Positions 1 through 6,065 of a DNA stretch of 7,569 nucleotides are shown in pieces. Below the pieces are notes generated by a model that was not told the origin of the DNA, searched no databases, and saw only the letters and a program-made list of their open reading frames with translations. The position numbers and the translations under genes were made by a program. The stretch's first letter is position 1. Each line of letters starts with the position of its first letter. Source of the stretch: an uncultured Coriobacteriaceae bacterium (GTDB lineage: Bacteria; Actinomycetota; Coriobacteriia; Coriobacteriales; QAMH01); assembly GCA_902783175.1 (NCBI GenBank), contig CACZQA010000018.1:1-7569 (forward strand), in the 5' to 3' direction.

Positions 1-1
1 C

Positions 2-94
2 GAGCAGATTGCCGAAGAGATTCCCACCACCACGCACGACCGCGGCGTACAGTACATCTTGACGCCGTCGCGCCTCATCGCCGCCGAGCGCTAG
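2..94 (+). CDS. C-terminal end of an unidentified protein (5' truncated by window edge)
   Basis: An open frame enters from the left edge and ends at TAG 92-94, giving 30 residues (start EQIAEEIPTTTH, end LTPSRLIAAER). The fragment has a mixed, soluble-protein composition with no membrane span or motif that identifies a family. The stop is followed by a 69-bp gap and a convergent gene, which fits a true 3' end. It is called as coding because it is the only plausible reading of the edge and has the GC-rich third-position bias of the rest of the window. Function is unknown, and the fragment is too short to assign. Confidence 0.55.
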   Translation, partial: EQIAEEIPTTTHDRGVQYILTPSRLIAAER

Positions 95-111
95 CCATCC
101 GGCACGAGAGG

Positions 112-138
112 CCGTGGCATCGGTTCGCTTTGGCACGG
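112..138. terminator. Imperfect hairpin between convergent genes (possible terminator)
   Basis: In the 69-bp gap between two convergent stops, CCGTGGCA (112-119) can pair with TGGCACGG (131-138), with one G-G mismatch and an 11-nt loop. Neither side has a T-run, so it is not a classical intrinsic terminator. Its position between convergent genes is the main argument. The rest of the gap (95-163) holds nothing else recognisable. Confidence 0.22.
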
Positions 139-163
139 GGGCACCCCGCCCCTTGTCGCGCCG

Positions 164-1195
164 CTAATAGGTGTAGCGGGTGGTGTAGTTGCTGCCGTTG
201 CCGACGAACTGCGCATCGCCGCCAGTCGCCTCGAAGGTCACGTCGATGCGCCCCCATTCGTCGACGCTCGCCTGAATGCTCGTCGTGATCCACCCCTTGT
301 CCTGCAGGTAGACCATATTCCACGAATGATAGATGTCGTTGGGCTGCACGTAGCCCGTGATGAGCTTGCAGGGAATCTGCTGGCTGCGGATCATCGCCGC
401 CGCAAGCGACGCATAATCGAAGCAGATGCCCTTCTTGGTCGAGAGCGTGCGGTCGGGGTCGGGCACGTAGCCGTTGCCCGGGTTCTTGGCGAAATCGTAG
501 TCGTAGCGAATCGTCTTGCTCAGCCACTGGTAGATTACCGAGACCTTCTCGGTATCGGTCGAAAGCCCCGCGCACAGCGATTGCGCCTGTGCGACCGCCG
601 CCGATTTCTCATCGTAGCTGGAAAACACGTTGGGGTGCATGAAGGGTTGGAACTCGTTGTCGAGCTTGACGTCGATGCTCTTCGTGCCCTCGGTCGAGTA
701 CTTGTTGCCCGTCACGTTGCGATACACCGTTAGCTTGTAGGTGCCATCGCCCATCTGTAGCGGGTAGTAGTTGGGCGTGCCGTCGCTGCTCAAGTCGTAC
801 GTGTAGGTCTCGTCCTTCTCGAGGCGCACCTTGAACGTGCCCTCATCGCTCATCTTCACGCCGAGGTAGCCCTGCGCCACATGGCTCGTGTCGACGCGCG
901 CCGCGCCCACGCTCACCGCAGCGCCGTCGTCAAAACTCGCGTACACCGAATCCGTCGCGATGGGAGCGGCCGCATCCTCCGCGGAGCCGCCGCCGGGATT
1001 CCCAGCCGGCTGCGAGCCGCCCGACACGAGGCCGTCCATCGCCTTGCCGAACTGCTGGCCCTGCTCGTTGACGTCGGACAAGCTGCACGCGCACATACAG
1101 AAGGCGAGCACGAGCGAGCATACGACGCTCACGAGAAGCGACGCGATGCGTCTGCCGCGCACGCGACGACGCCGAATGTCACAAGCGCACCGCAT
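164..1195 (-). CDS. Secreted transglutaminase-like (papain-fold) protein, probable lipoprotein
   Basis: A 343-aa exported protein with a C-terminal transglutaminase-like domain. The N-terminus is Arg-rich (residues 1-16), followed by a hydrophobic stretch (17-36) and a cysteine cluster ending MCAC-SLSD; Cys37 is the likely lipidated residue, although the lipobox (M-C-A-C) is imperfect. Residues 40-80 are a Gly/Ser/Ala-rich linker. A beta-rich region follows (about 85-180, with YPLQMGDGTYKLTVY). The papain-like triad is visible: Cys258 in KKGICFDY, His290 in YHSWNMVY and Asp318 in WGRIDVTF. Bacterial members act as proteases, amidases or cross-linkers at the cell surface; the substrate cannot be read here. 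The ATG lies 3 nt after the kinase TAG with only a weak GGGG upstream, so translation is probably coupled. An in-frame GTG at codon 12 has no Shine-Dalgarno site. It is the last gene of the operon. Confidence 0.85.
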   Translation of the reverse strand: MRCACDIRRRRVRGRRIASLLVSVVCSLVLAFCMCACSLSDVNEQGQQFGKAMDGLVSGGSQPAGNPGGGSAEDAAAPIATDSVYASFDDGAAVSVGAARVDTSHVAQGYLGVKMSDEGTFKVRLEKDETYTYDLSSDGTPNYYPLQMGDGTYKLTVYRNVTGNKYSTEGTKSIDVKLDNEFQPFMHPNVFSSYDEKSAAVAQAQSLCAGLSTDTEKVSVIYQWLSKTIRYDYDFAKNPGNGYVPDPDRTLSTKKGICFDYASLAAAMIRSQQIPCKLITGYVQPNDIYHSWNMVYLQDKGWITTSIQASVDEWGRIDVTFEATGGDAQFVGNGSNYTTRYTY

Positions 1196-1198
1196 ACG

Positions 1199-2491
1199 CT
1201 ATGCCCCGAGGATGAAGCGTGTCGTGAAGACGCCATCTGCGAGCGAATAGCGAATCTGTCCGCCGTAGCGCTCGACACTCGTGCGCGCCGAGCGCGTCCC
1301 GATACCGCCTGCGCCGTGCTTCTGGCTTGCGGGCAGACCGCTGCTGTCAAACGAGACGTCGTCGCGCGAAGAGTTTTTGATCTGGCAGATGAGCTTGCCC
1401 TTACGGTACGTCATCTTGAAGTCGATGAAGCGCTGGTGCTCGCCGCGCTCGAGGCGCAGGCACGCCTCGTAGGCGTTCTCGAGCAGGTTGCTCACGAGCG
1501 AGCCCAGCTCCATAGAATCGACGTCGAGCTTCTCGGGGACATCCGCGCGAATCTGAATGTCGATGCCCTGGTCCTGAGCGCGGTATGACCAGACCTTGAG
1601 GATGGAGTTGACCGTCAGGTTCTTGCAGTAGTCGAAGTCCGGAACGAGGCTGTCGCCGCGCAGCCTCACGAGCTTCTCGCGTACCTCGTCGACCTCGCCG
1701 CAGTCGAGCTCGTCGATCATCACCTGGTAGAAGTGCCGCTGGTCATGGCGGATGCGACGCTCCTTGTTCTCGTTCTCGCGGCGCTCCTTCTCGAGCTTCT
1801 CCTGTATTTGCTGCTGAGAGCGCAGCAGCCTGACGTCGGCCTCGAGGTTGACCGATTCGTAGAGGCGCTTGAAAAAGTAGAAGAACGTCCCCAGCGAGAT
1901 GAAGGCGAACAGAAACGCGATGCCCGACAGCGTGAGCACCATGTAGACTTCCAGATGCCGGTAGAATAGGAAGCACACGAGAACGAAGGCGTTACCCGCG
2001 ATGGGGAGCAGACTGTAGACGACCCACCCGGACTCTATCTTTTCCTGGATGGAACGGTACAGGTCGCGCACGAAGTGCTGCACGAGCAGGGCGGCCACGA
2101 GCGACAGGCCGCCGAGCGAGACGGTGAACAGCAGCGGGCCGCGCGCGTTCGCGTCAAGCCAGACTAGAGAGAGGCACGCCTCGAACTGGATGAACAGCGC
2201 GATGCTCGTGAGCGAGAAGATGAAGCGACCGTCGCTGTATTTGCGAAACAGCAGCCCCTTGAGCGCGAACGGCAGGTACAGGGTAGCCGAGCACAGCGTG
2301 GTCAGCCCGTCGACGCCCGCAAAGACCAGAATCGCCGTGTTTATCGCCGAGATGAGCAGACTCAGCACCGCCTCGAGCACCACATGCCATCTGGTAGGAT
2401 ACTCCGTCATCCCAATCTGCGCGGACAAGACGTCAGCCATGGCGACGATGATTGCGGGGACCGCGCACATCTCGAAGAAATAGCCGGGCAT
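1199..2491 (-). CDS. GHKL-domain membrane sensor histidine kinase (AgrC/HPK10-like)
   Basis: A 430-aa sensor kinase, partner of the response regulator immediately upstream. Residues 1-207 contain six or seven hydrophobic spans (approximately 4-23, 37-58, 62-82, 90-111, 118-139, 156-177, 182-207) and no large extracellular domain, as in AgrC-type receptors. A charged coiled-coil linker (208-247) leads to the phosphoacceptor motif RHDQRH, with His249 the likely phosphorylated residue. The ATP-binding domain shows an N-box (NLLENAYEA, Asn335 and Asn339), an IKNS motif around 371-374 typical of this family, and a glycine loop GAGGIG (393-398). All catalytic elements look intact. The start is the ATG 3 nt after the regulator TAG, with GAGGG about 10 nt upstream; a second ATG at codon 8 is possible. 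The ligand is unknown: no AgrD-like peptide gene fits in the operon. Confidence 0.92.
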   Translation of the reverse strand: MPGYFFEMCAVPAIIVAMADVLSAQIGMTEYPTRWHVVLEAVLSLLISAINTAILVFAGVDGLTTLCSATLYLPFALKGLLFRKYSDGRFIFSLTSIALFIQFEACLSLVWLDANARGPLLFTVSLGGLSLVAALLVQHFVRDLYRSIQEKIESGWVVYSLLPIAGNAFVLVCFLFYRHLEVYMVLTLSGIAFLFAFISLGTFFYFFKRLYESVNLEADVRLLRSQQQIQEKLEKERRENENKERRIRHDQRHFYQVMIDELDCGEVDEVREKLVRLRGDSLVPDFDYCKNLTVNSILKVWSYRAQDQGIDIQIRADVPEKLDVDSMELGSLVSNLLENAYEACLRLERGEHQRFIDFKMTYRKGKLICQIKNSSRDDVSFDSSGLPASQKHGAGGIGTRSARTSVERYGGQIRYSLADGVFTTRFILGA

Positions 2492-2494
2492 GCG

Positions 2495-3220
2495 CTAGAT
2501 GCCCTCGAACGAGAAGTCGAAAAACGCGTCTTCCAGCTCTTTTCGGCTACGCGCGGGCACCGTGATGGCCTCGCCGTTCACAAACGTCACGTCGCGCCCC
2601 TGGATAGAGCGCACGTTGTCGAGATTGAGGATGTAGGAGCTGCCCGCCTTGAAAAAACGCCTGTCTTGCGAAAGGCGGCTGAACAGCGCCTGAGACGAGC
2701 TGCGCGTGGAGACGGTCGCCTTGTTCTGCAAGTGGATGACCTGGTCGTGGTCACTCGTCTCGGCAAACATCATGTCGTCGTAGCTCAGGCGGTACAGGCC
2801 ATCGCGCGCCCTGATGGGAATCGACGCGCGGCGTTCCTTCTCGATGGCGGCCAACACGCGCCCGAGCACGGTCGAGAACTGCTCCATCGTATAGGGTTTG
2901 ACCAAGTAGCCGTCGGCATGCAGTCCGAAGGCCTCGTAGGCGTGGTCGGCGGATGTGGTGAGGAAGACGACATGGACGTTGCTGTCGTTGTCGCGCAGCT
3001 CTTGGATGGCCTCGGTGCCGAGCAGGCCCGGCATGTAGATATCGCACAAGATGAGGTCGAAGACCTTGCCCCCGTCGATTTCTGCCAGCATGTCGGTCGG
3101 GTTGTCGAAGGTGTCGATGCTCACGTTTTCCACGTGCTTGAGCTGCATGAGCTTGCGCGTGAGCTCTTCGGCGCGAAGGCGGTCATCTTGGTCGTCGTCG
3201 CAGATGGAAACTTTGATCAT
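2495..3220 (-). CDS. LytTR-family response regulator (receiver + LytTR DNA-binding domain)
   Basis: A 241-aa transcription regulator of the AlgR/AgrA/LytR type. The receiver domain (about 1-122) has the acidic pair at D8/D9, phosphoacceptor Asp60 in CDIYMPG, Thr88 in FLTTS and Lys108 in VKPY. A LytTR domain occupies about 133-235, with the characteristic SSYILNLDNVRSI segment and a terminal PARSRKEL. The length is normal for the family. The open frame continues about 120 codons further upstream, but the start is set at ATG 3220 because AAAGGAGG lies just before it and the upstream codons overlap the promoter region and the divergent gene. It is the first gene of the operon, 3 nt before the kinase. 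LytTR proteins bind paired direct repeats; likely targets are its own promoter and the divergent pilus-like operon (inference). Confidence 0.94.
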   Translation of the reverse strand: MIKVSICDDDQDDRLRAEELTRKLMQLKHVENVSIDTFDNPTDMLAEIDGGKVFDLILCDIYMPGLLGTEAIQELRDNDSNVHVVFLTTSADHAYEAFGLHADGYLVKPYTMEQFSTVLGRVLAAIEKERRASIPIRARDGLYRLSYDDMMFAETSDHDQVIHLQNKATVSTRSSSQALFSRLSQDRRFFKAGSSYILNLDNVRSIQGRDVTFVNGEAITVPARSRKELEDAFFDFSFEGI

Positions 3221-3222
3221 CC

Positions 3223-3230
3223 ATCCTCCT
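3223..3230 (-). promoter_or_regulatory. Ribosome binding site deciding the response-regulator start
   Basis: On the minus strand this reads AAAGGAGG or close to it, about 4 nt before ATG 3220. It is the strongest Shine-Dalgarno match on this strand and supports the short 241-aa regulator rather than the 363-aa open frame. Confidence 0.75.
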
Positions 3231-3247
3231 TTCACGAGACCCCGTTT

Positions 3248-3276
3248 TTGCCACACCATCTTGCGAATTATACAAT
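3248..3276 (+). promoter_or_regulatory. Sigma70-type promoter of the pilus-like operon
   Basis: The -35 TTGCCA (3248-3253, 5/6 match to TTGACA) and the -10 TACAAT (3271-3276, 5/6 match to TATAAT) are separated by exactly 17 bp. Transcription would start near 3283, giving a leader of roughly 25 nt before the TTG start at 3309. This is the most AT-rich spot in the intergenic region. The call rests on consensus and position only. Confidence 0.7.
3267..3272 (-). promoter_or_regulatory. -10 element of the divergent promoter for the regulator/kinase operon
   Basis: The plus-strand ATTATA reads as a perfect TATAAT on the minus strand, and it overlaps the -10 of the opposite promoter. At 15-18 bp upstream no good -35 is present (for example CCCGGT at 17 bp). 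This would suit a promoter that needs an activator. Transcription would start near 3260, leaving about 40 nt before ATG 3220. Confidence 0.5.
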
Positions 3277-3293
3277 AGTCGTGTTTCCCACCG

Positions 3294-3302
3294 GGAGAGG
3301 AG
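3294..3302 (+). promoter_or_regulatory. Ribosome binding site for the TTG start of the GspF/PilC gene
   Basis: GGAGAGGAG ends 6 nt before TTG 3309. It decides the use of a TTG start, because no ATG or GTG in frame is equally well placed. Confidence 0.75.
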
Positions 3303-3308
3303 CAGCTC

Positions 3309-4349
3309 TTGAACGAGCACCTGAACCACGAGCAAGTCGCCTTGTTCTGCGAGAACCTGGGCATGATGTACCAGGCGGGCATCTCGACTCCGGAAGCCGT
3401 GCGCCTCGTCGCCGAAGACAGCGGCAGGGGGACGTTCGCGAACACGCTCGAGGCCGTGAGCAGGCACCTCGAGCACGGCAAGAGCCTGTCCGAGGCACTG
3501 CGCGCAACCGGTGCCTTTCCTGTCCACGTCGTCAAGATGGTCGAAGCGGCAGACCGCGCCGGACGTCTCGAGCAGACGATGTTCACGCTCTCCGACTACT
3601 ACCTCGAGCAGATGCGCTTGCAAGACCGCCTGCGCTCCGCGCTCATCTACCCGATGGTGCTGCTGCTGTTGATGACGGGCGTTCTGCTCGTCTTGACGGT
3701 GGCCGTGCTCCCCATCTTCTCCAACGTGTACATGACCATGGCCGGCAGCATCACGCCGACCTCGCTCGGCTACGCGAGCATCGCGCAGGCCGTCTCGTAC
3801 GTCGCCGTCGCGCTCGTGCTCATCGTCGCCGTCTTCTTCCTCGTGGGCGCGTGTCTGGTCTACTTTGGCCGCCGTACGACGACGGTCTCGAAGGTCCTCG
3901 ACACGCTGCCCTTCACCGCGAAGGCCTCTTACGCGAGCGCGCTGTCGCGCGTCATGAGCTCGCTTTCGACCTACGTCGCGTCCGGCATCGAAACCGAAGA
4001 CGCGCTGTCGAGCATCACGAGCGAGATTGGCAACAAGAAGCTGCGCGCCCGTCTGGACGCATGTCTGAAGCGCATTCACGACGGCGAGAGCTTTGCCCAG
4101 GCGGCGCTTGCCGAAAACGTGCTCGACCCGCTGTACGCGCGCATGCTCGTGAACGGCGAGCGCTCCGGCACCTACGATGAGACGCTCTCCTACCTTACCT
4201 CGCTCATCGGCGAAGACGCGACACGGCGCACCGATCGGGTCGTCTCGGTTATCGAACCCGCCTGTGCGGCGCTGCTCACCATTGCCGTCGCTCTCTCGTT
4301 GATCGCGATCATCATCCCGCTCATGGGCGTCTTGGGCGCCATCGGGTAA
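3309..4349 (+). CDS. GspF/PilC-family type IV filament inner-membrane platform protein
   Basis: A 346-aa polytopic protein of the type II secretion F / PilC / ComGB family. The platform couples the cytoplasmic ATPase to pilin insertion or removal. Two T2SSF repeats are visible, at about residues 8-130 and 205-335; each has the helical pattern with a conserved acidic-glycine segment (EAADRAGRLEQT near 79-90, NGERSGTYDETL near 282-293). Hydrophobic spans lie at about 112-138, 158-186 and 312-342. The length is closer to Gram-positive ComGB-type proteins than to the roughly 400-aa PilC of Proteobacteria. It begins with TTG behind a strong Shine-Dalgarno site and is the first gene of the operon, with a promoter about 35 bp upstream. 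The next gene begins 3 nt after its TAA. The family is certain; whether it serves a pilus, a pseudopilus or a DNA-uptake filament cannot be told from sequence alone. Confidence 0.93.
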   Translation: MNEHLNHEQVALFCENLGMMYQAGISTPEAVRLVAEDSGRGTFANTLEAVSRHLEHGKSLSEALRATGAFPVHVVKMVEAADRAGRLEQTMFTLSDYYLEQMRLQDRLRSALIYPMVLLLLMTGVLLVLTVAVLPIFSNVYMTMAGSITPTSLGYASIAQAVSYVAVALVLIVAVFFLVGACLVYFGRRTTTVSKVLDTLPFTAKASYASALSRVMSSLSTYVASGIETEDALSSITSEIGNKKLRARLDACLKRIHDGESFAQAALAENVLDPLYARMLVNGERSGTYDETLSYLTSLIGEDATRRTDRVVSVIEPACAALLTIAVALSLIAIIIPLMGVLGAIG

Positions 4350-4352
4350 TCG

Positions 4353-4667
4353 ATGCGCACGCCCAGCAGACATATCCTGCTCGCGGTGATTCTCATCATC
4401 GTCGCCCTCGCCATCGTGCTCGTCGCATGGTCTGCCATCGTGCGCGTCTCCGCGGATATGGCCGAGCAGAGCGCGGGCACCATCAAGGCCGAGGTCGTGG
4501 ACGCGGCCGTCCAGTGCTTTGCCATCGAGGGGAGCTACCCGTCGTCGCTTGCGCACCTGGAAGACGATTACGGCCTGAAGATCAACCACAACGACTACAT
4601 CGTGACGTACAACTGCTTTGCCTCCAACGTCATGCCCCAAGTGGAGGTGCTTGCCCGTGATAAGTAG
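4353..4667 (+). CDS. Small single-span pilin/pseudopilin-like protein (EGSYP motif)
   Basis: A 104-aa protein with an N-terminal membrane helix (about 8-29), an amphipathic stretch continuing it (30-55), and a compact C-terminal part containing AAVQCFAIEGSYP (51-63) and ASNVMPQVEV (90-99). The EGSYP phrase after a long helix is what major pseudopilins show where the helix meets the globular domain. The N-terminus lacks the G|FxxxE prepilin cleavage motif: there is no Gly before the helix and no Glu at +5. It starts 3 nt after the GspF stop with no clear Shine-Dalgarno site, suggesting coupled translation, and it overlaps the next gene by 11 nt. From memory, similar small proteins sit in type IV filament clusters of Clostridia. 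Candidate main filament subunit (inference). Confidence 0.82.
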   Translation: MRTPSRHILLAVILIIVALAIVLVAWSAIVRVSADMAEQSAGTIKAEVVDAAVQCFAIEGSYPSSLAHLEDDYGLKINHNDYIVTYNCFASNVMPQVEVLARDK

Positions 4668-5118
4668 CCGCTGCTCCAACCGCGGGCACGTGTGGACGCT
4701 TCTGCTGTTTGCCGTCGTGATGCTGCTGATGCTCGTCGCAATCGTGTTCGGCGTGCGCGTCTATGACATGGCCACGCGCGCCAACGCCGCGACAACGCAG
4801 CTGCGCGCCGTGGAGGGCTACCTTTCGTCCGCCTTGAAGGCAAACGACGAGAACAGCGCGGTGAGCGTGGTTGCCGGCCCACAAGGCGACGTCTTGCGCA
4901 TTGCCACGGGCGATGGCAACGCCACGTCCATCTACCTGTCCGACGGCAGGCTCGTTGAGGAGTACGGCGCTGCCGGCAACGCGCTCGACCCGCAATCCGC
5001 CGTCCCCATTGCCAAGCTGGAGAGCTTCTCCGCCGAGGTCTCGAACAATCGCGTCACCGTAATCACAGATGTGGGCACGGTCGTCGCCTCGCTGCGAAGT
5101 GCAGGTGATGACCGATGA
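4657..5118 (+). CDS. DUF4860-like single-span protein, probable minor pilin-like component
   Basis: A 153-aa protein with a short polar N-terminus containing Gly10, a membrane helix (about 12-33), an extended helix (34-62), then a beta-rich domain (VSVVAGPQGDVLRIA, then SIYLSDGRLVEEY, ending in NNRVTVITDVG). The pattern 'ANDENSAVSV ... IYLSDGRL' resembles what I recall of DUF4860, a family found beside GspF and PilT genes in Gram-positive bacteria; this was not verified by search. The start is GTG 4657, chosen because GGAGG (4643-4647) lies 9 nt upstream; the open frame extends to 4618 without a better site. It overlaps the previous gene by 11 nt and the next by 4 nt (ATGA). The size and shape fit a minor pilin, but the function is unproven. 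Confidence 0.8.
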   Translation: MISSRCSNRGHVWTLLLFAVVMLLMLVAIVFGVRVYDMATRANAATTQLRAVEGYLSSALKANDENSAVSVVAGPQGDVLRIATGDGNATSIYLSDGRLVEEYGAAGNALDPQSAVPIAKLESFSAEVSNNRVTVITDVGTVVASLRSAGDDR

Positions 5119-5585
5119 GGCCCCTCAAGTCGCGCCCGCACGAGACAGGCGGCAACGGGCGCTCCATCGCCTTCTACATCGAGACGGTCGTCGTCGTGCT
5201 CATGCTCTTCGTGATGCTGAGCGTCGTCGTGCAGTTCTTCGTGAAGTCCTACGTCGCCACACAGGAATCGCAGGTCCGCATGGACGAGGTGGCGACGGCG
5301 CGCCAGGTCGCCGAGCTGTTCCAGTCGTCGGCGAGCCCCGACGAGCTCGCCGACGCGCTGCAAGGCGAGCGTTCCGGCATCGACAAGACAGCAGTCAATG
5401 CGAACGTCGAGTATGTATCCGGGGCCCCCATGCGCGTTAACGTCACCATCAGCTCGCGAGACACGGGCGCCGGCACGCTCTACACCGCCGACATAACCGT
5501 TTCCGACCAGGCAGGCTCGCGCCCCTACACGCTGACGAGCGAGCGCTACGTCTCTGACAACGTGGCAAAGGGAGGCTCCCAGTGA
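5115..5585 (+). CDS. Single-span pilin-like protein of the filament operon, unassigned family
   Basis: A 156-aa protein: basic and polar N-terminus (1-17, with Gly12, Gly13 and Gly15), a membrane helix (about 18-43), an extended helical region (44-80) and a beta-rich C-terminal part (about 93-145). A glutamate (Glu23) sits just inside the hydrophobic segment (SIAFYIETVVVV), recalling Glu5 of type IV pilins, but the residue five places before it is Ile18 rather than Gly, so the standard prepilin peptidase site is absent. The ATG overlaps the previous stop as ATGA, with AGGTGA 6 nt before the start. It overlaps the following gene by 4 nt (GTGA). I do not recognise a named family; its size, topology and operon position suggest a minor pilin or assembly subunit. 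Confidence 0.8.
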   Translation: MRPLKSRPHETGGNGRSIAFYIETVVVVLMLFVMLSVVVQFFVKSYVATQESQVRMDEVATARQVAELFQSSASPDELADALQGERSGIDKTAVNANVEYVSGAPMRVNVTISSRDTGAGTLYTADITVSDQAGSRPYTLTSERYVSDNVAKGGSQ

Positions 5586-6055
5586 ACAAGAACTCCATTC
5601 GCACGGGAAGCTTGACCTTGCTGCTGCTCATCACGACTGTCGCGCTGGCGGCGCTGGGCCTTCTCTCGTATCAGACGGCGCACGCCAACCTGAGCCGGAC
5701 CAACGCCTACATTGACGGCACCGAGACCTACTACCAAAACGATGCGGCTGGCCAGGAGCTTGTGGCAGCGCTCGACGCCGCACTTTTGAGCGGAGAGGAC
5801 CCCAAGGCCGCGCTCCCCGACGCATGCGAGGTCGACGACGGGCACGTGCGGATCTACCTTGTGGACGGCAAGCCCGTCTCCCCCGCCGCCGTGAGCACCG
5901 AGCCCAGCTCGCTCGGCGAGACCGGCATCTCGGCAAGCGGGCTTCCTTCTTCCGACACCGACGATGCCGGCAAGCCGGCACTTGCCATCACCATCGCGTA
6001 CGGCAACGGCACCTACGACGTGCAGTCGTGGGACCAGGTGCGCGTCTACGAGTAA
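5582..6055 (+). CDS. Single-span pilin-like protein of the filament operon, unassigned family
   Basis: A 157-aa protein. The short basic N-terminus ends in RTG (Gly9), followed by SLTLLLLITTVALAALGLL as the membrane helix (about 10-28). An extended helix contains paired Tyr-Tyr and Asn residues (TYYQNDAAGQELVAALDAAL), and a C-terminal beta-rich domain has an acidic, Ser/Pro-rich insertion (about 106-130) before a last strand ending VRVYE. A Gly before the helix could be a processing site, but the +5 position is Leu rather than Glu. It starts at GTG overlapping the previous TGA (GTGA), with GGAGG 6 nt upstream. From memory it resembles hypothetical proteins next to pilT in Lachnospiraceae, not checked. 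The role is probably that of a minor filament subunit or assembly factor. Confidence 0.8.
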   Translation: MNKNSIRTGSLTLLLLITTVALAALGLLSYQTAHANLSRTNAYIDGTETYYQNDAAGQELVAALDAALLSGEDPKAALPDACEVDDGHVRIYLVDGKPVSPAAVSTEPSSLGETGISASGLPSSDTDDAGKPALAITIAYGNGTYDVQSWDQVRVYE

Positions 6056-6060
6056 AGGAG
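6054..6060 (+). promoter_or_regulatory. Ribosome binding site deciding the pilT GTG start
   Basis: AAAGGAG, overlapping the TAA of the previous gene, ends 5 nt before GTG 6066. It places the pilT start here rather than at the start of the open frame near 5964, which would overlap the previous gene by about 90 bp. Confidence 0.75.
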
Positions 6061-6065
6061 CATCC

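Noticed and set aside
1199..3220. Search for an AgrD-like signal peptide gene or AgrB
   Set aside because: The genes are only 3 nt apart and no small open frame with a Shine-Dalgarno site and a peptide-like product was seen in the operon.
3221..3586. N-terminal extension of the response regulator to 363 aa
   Set aside because: The receiver domain begins properly at MIKVSICDDD behind AAAGGAGG. The extra region would overlap the promoters and the 5' end of gspF.
2384..4180. 598-codon open frame on the + strand
   Set aside because: It lies antisense to the response regulator and out of frame with GspF, both of which carry clear family motifs. Its translation is Arg/His/Ala-rich with no domain, typical of an open shadow frame in GC-rich DNA.
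4618..4656. Longer start for the DUF4860-like gene (TTG at 4618)
   Set aside because: No Shine-Dalgarno site, and a greater overlap with the preceding gene; GTG 4657 follows GGAGG at proper spacing.
3183..4679. 498-codon open frame on the - strand
   Set aside because: Antisense to GspF and the first pilin-like gene. The His/Asp/Arg-rich, low-complexity translation without motifs marks it as a shadow.
5964..6065. Longer pilT start upstream
   Set aside because: It would overlap the preceding gene by about 90 bp and add non-PilT sequence; GTG 6066 has AAAGGAG 5 nt upstream and gives a normal PilT N-terminus.
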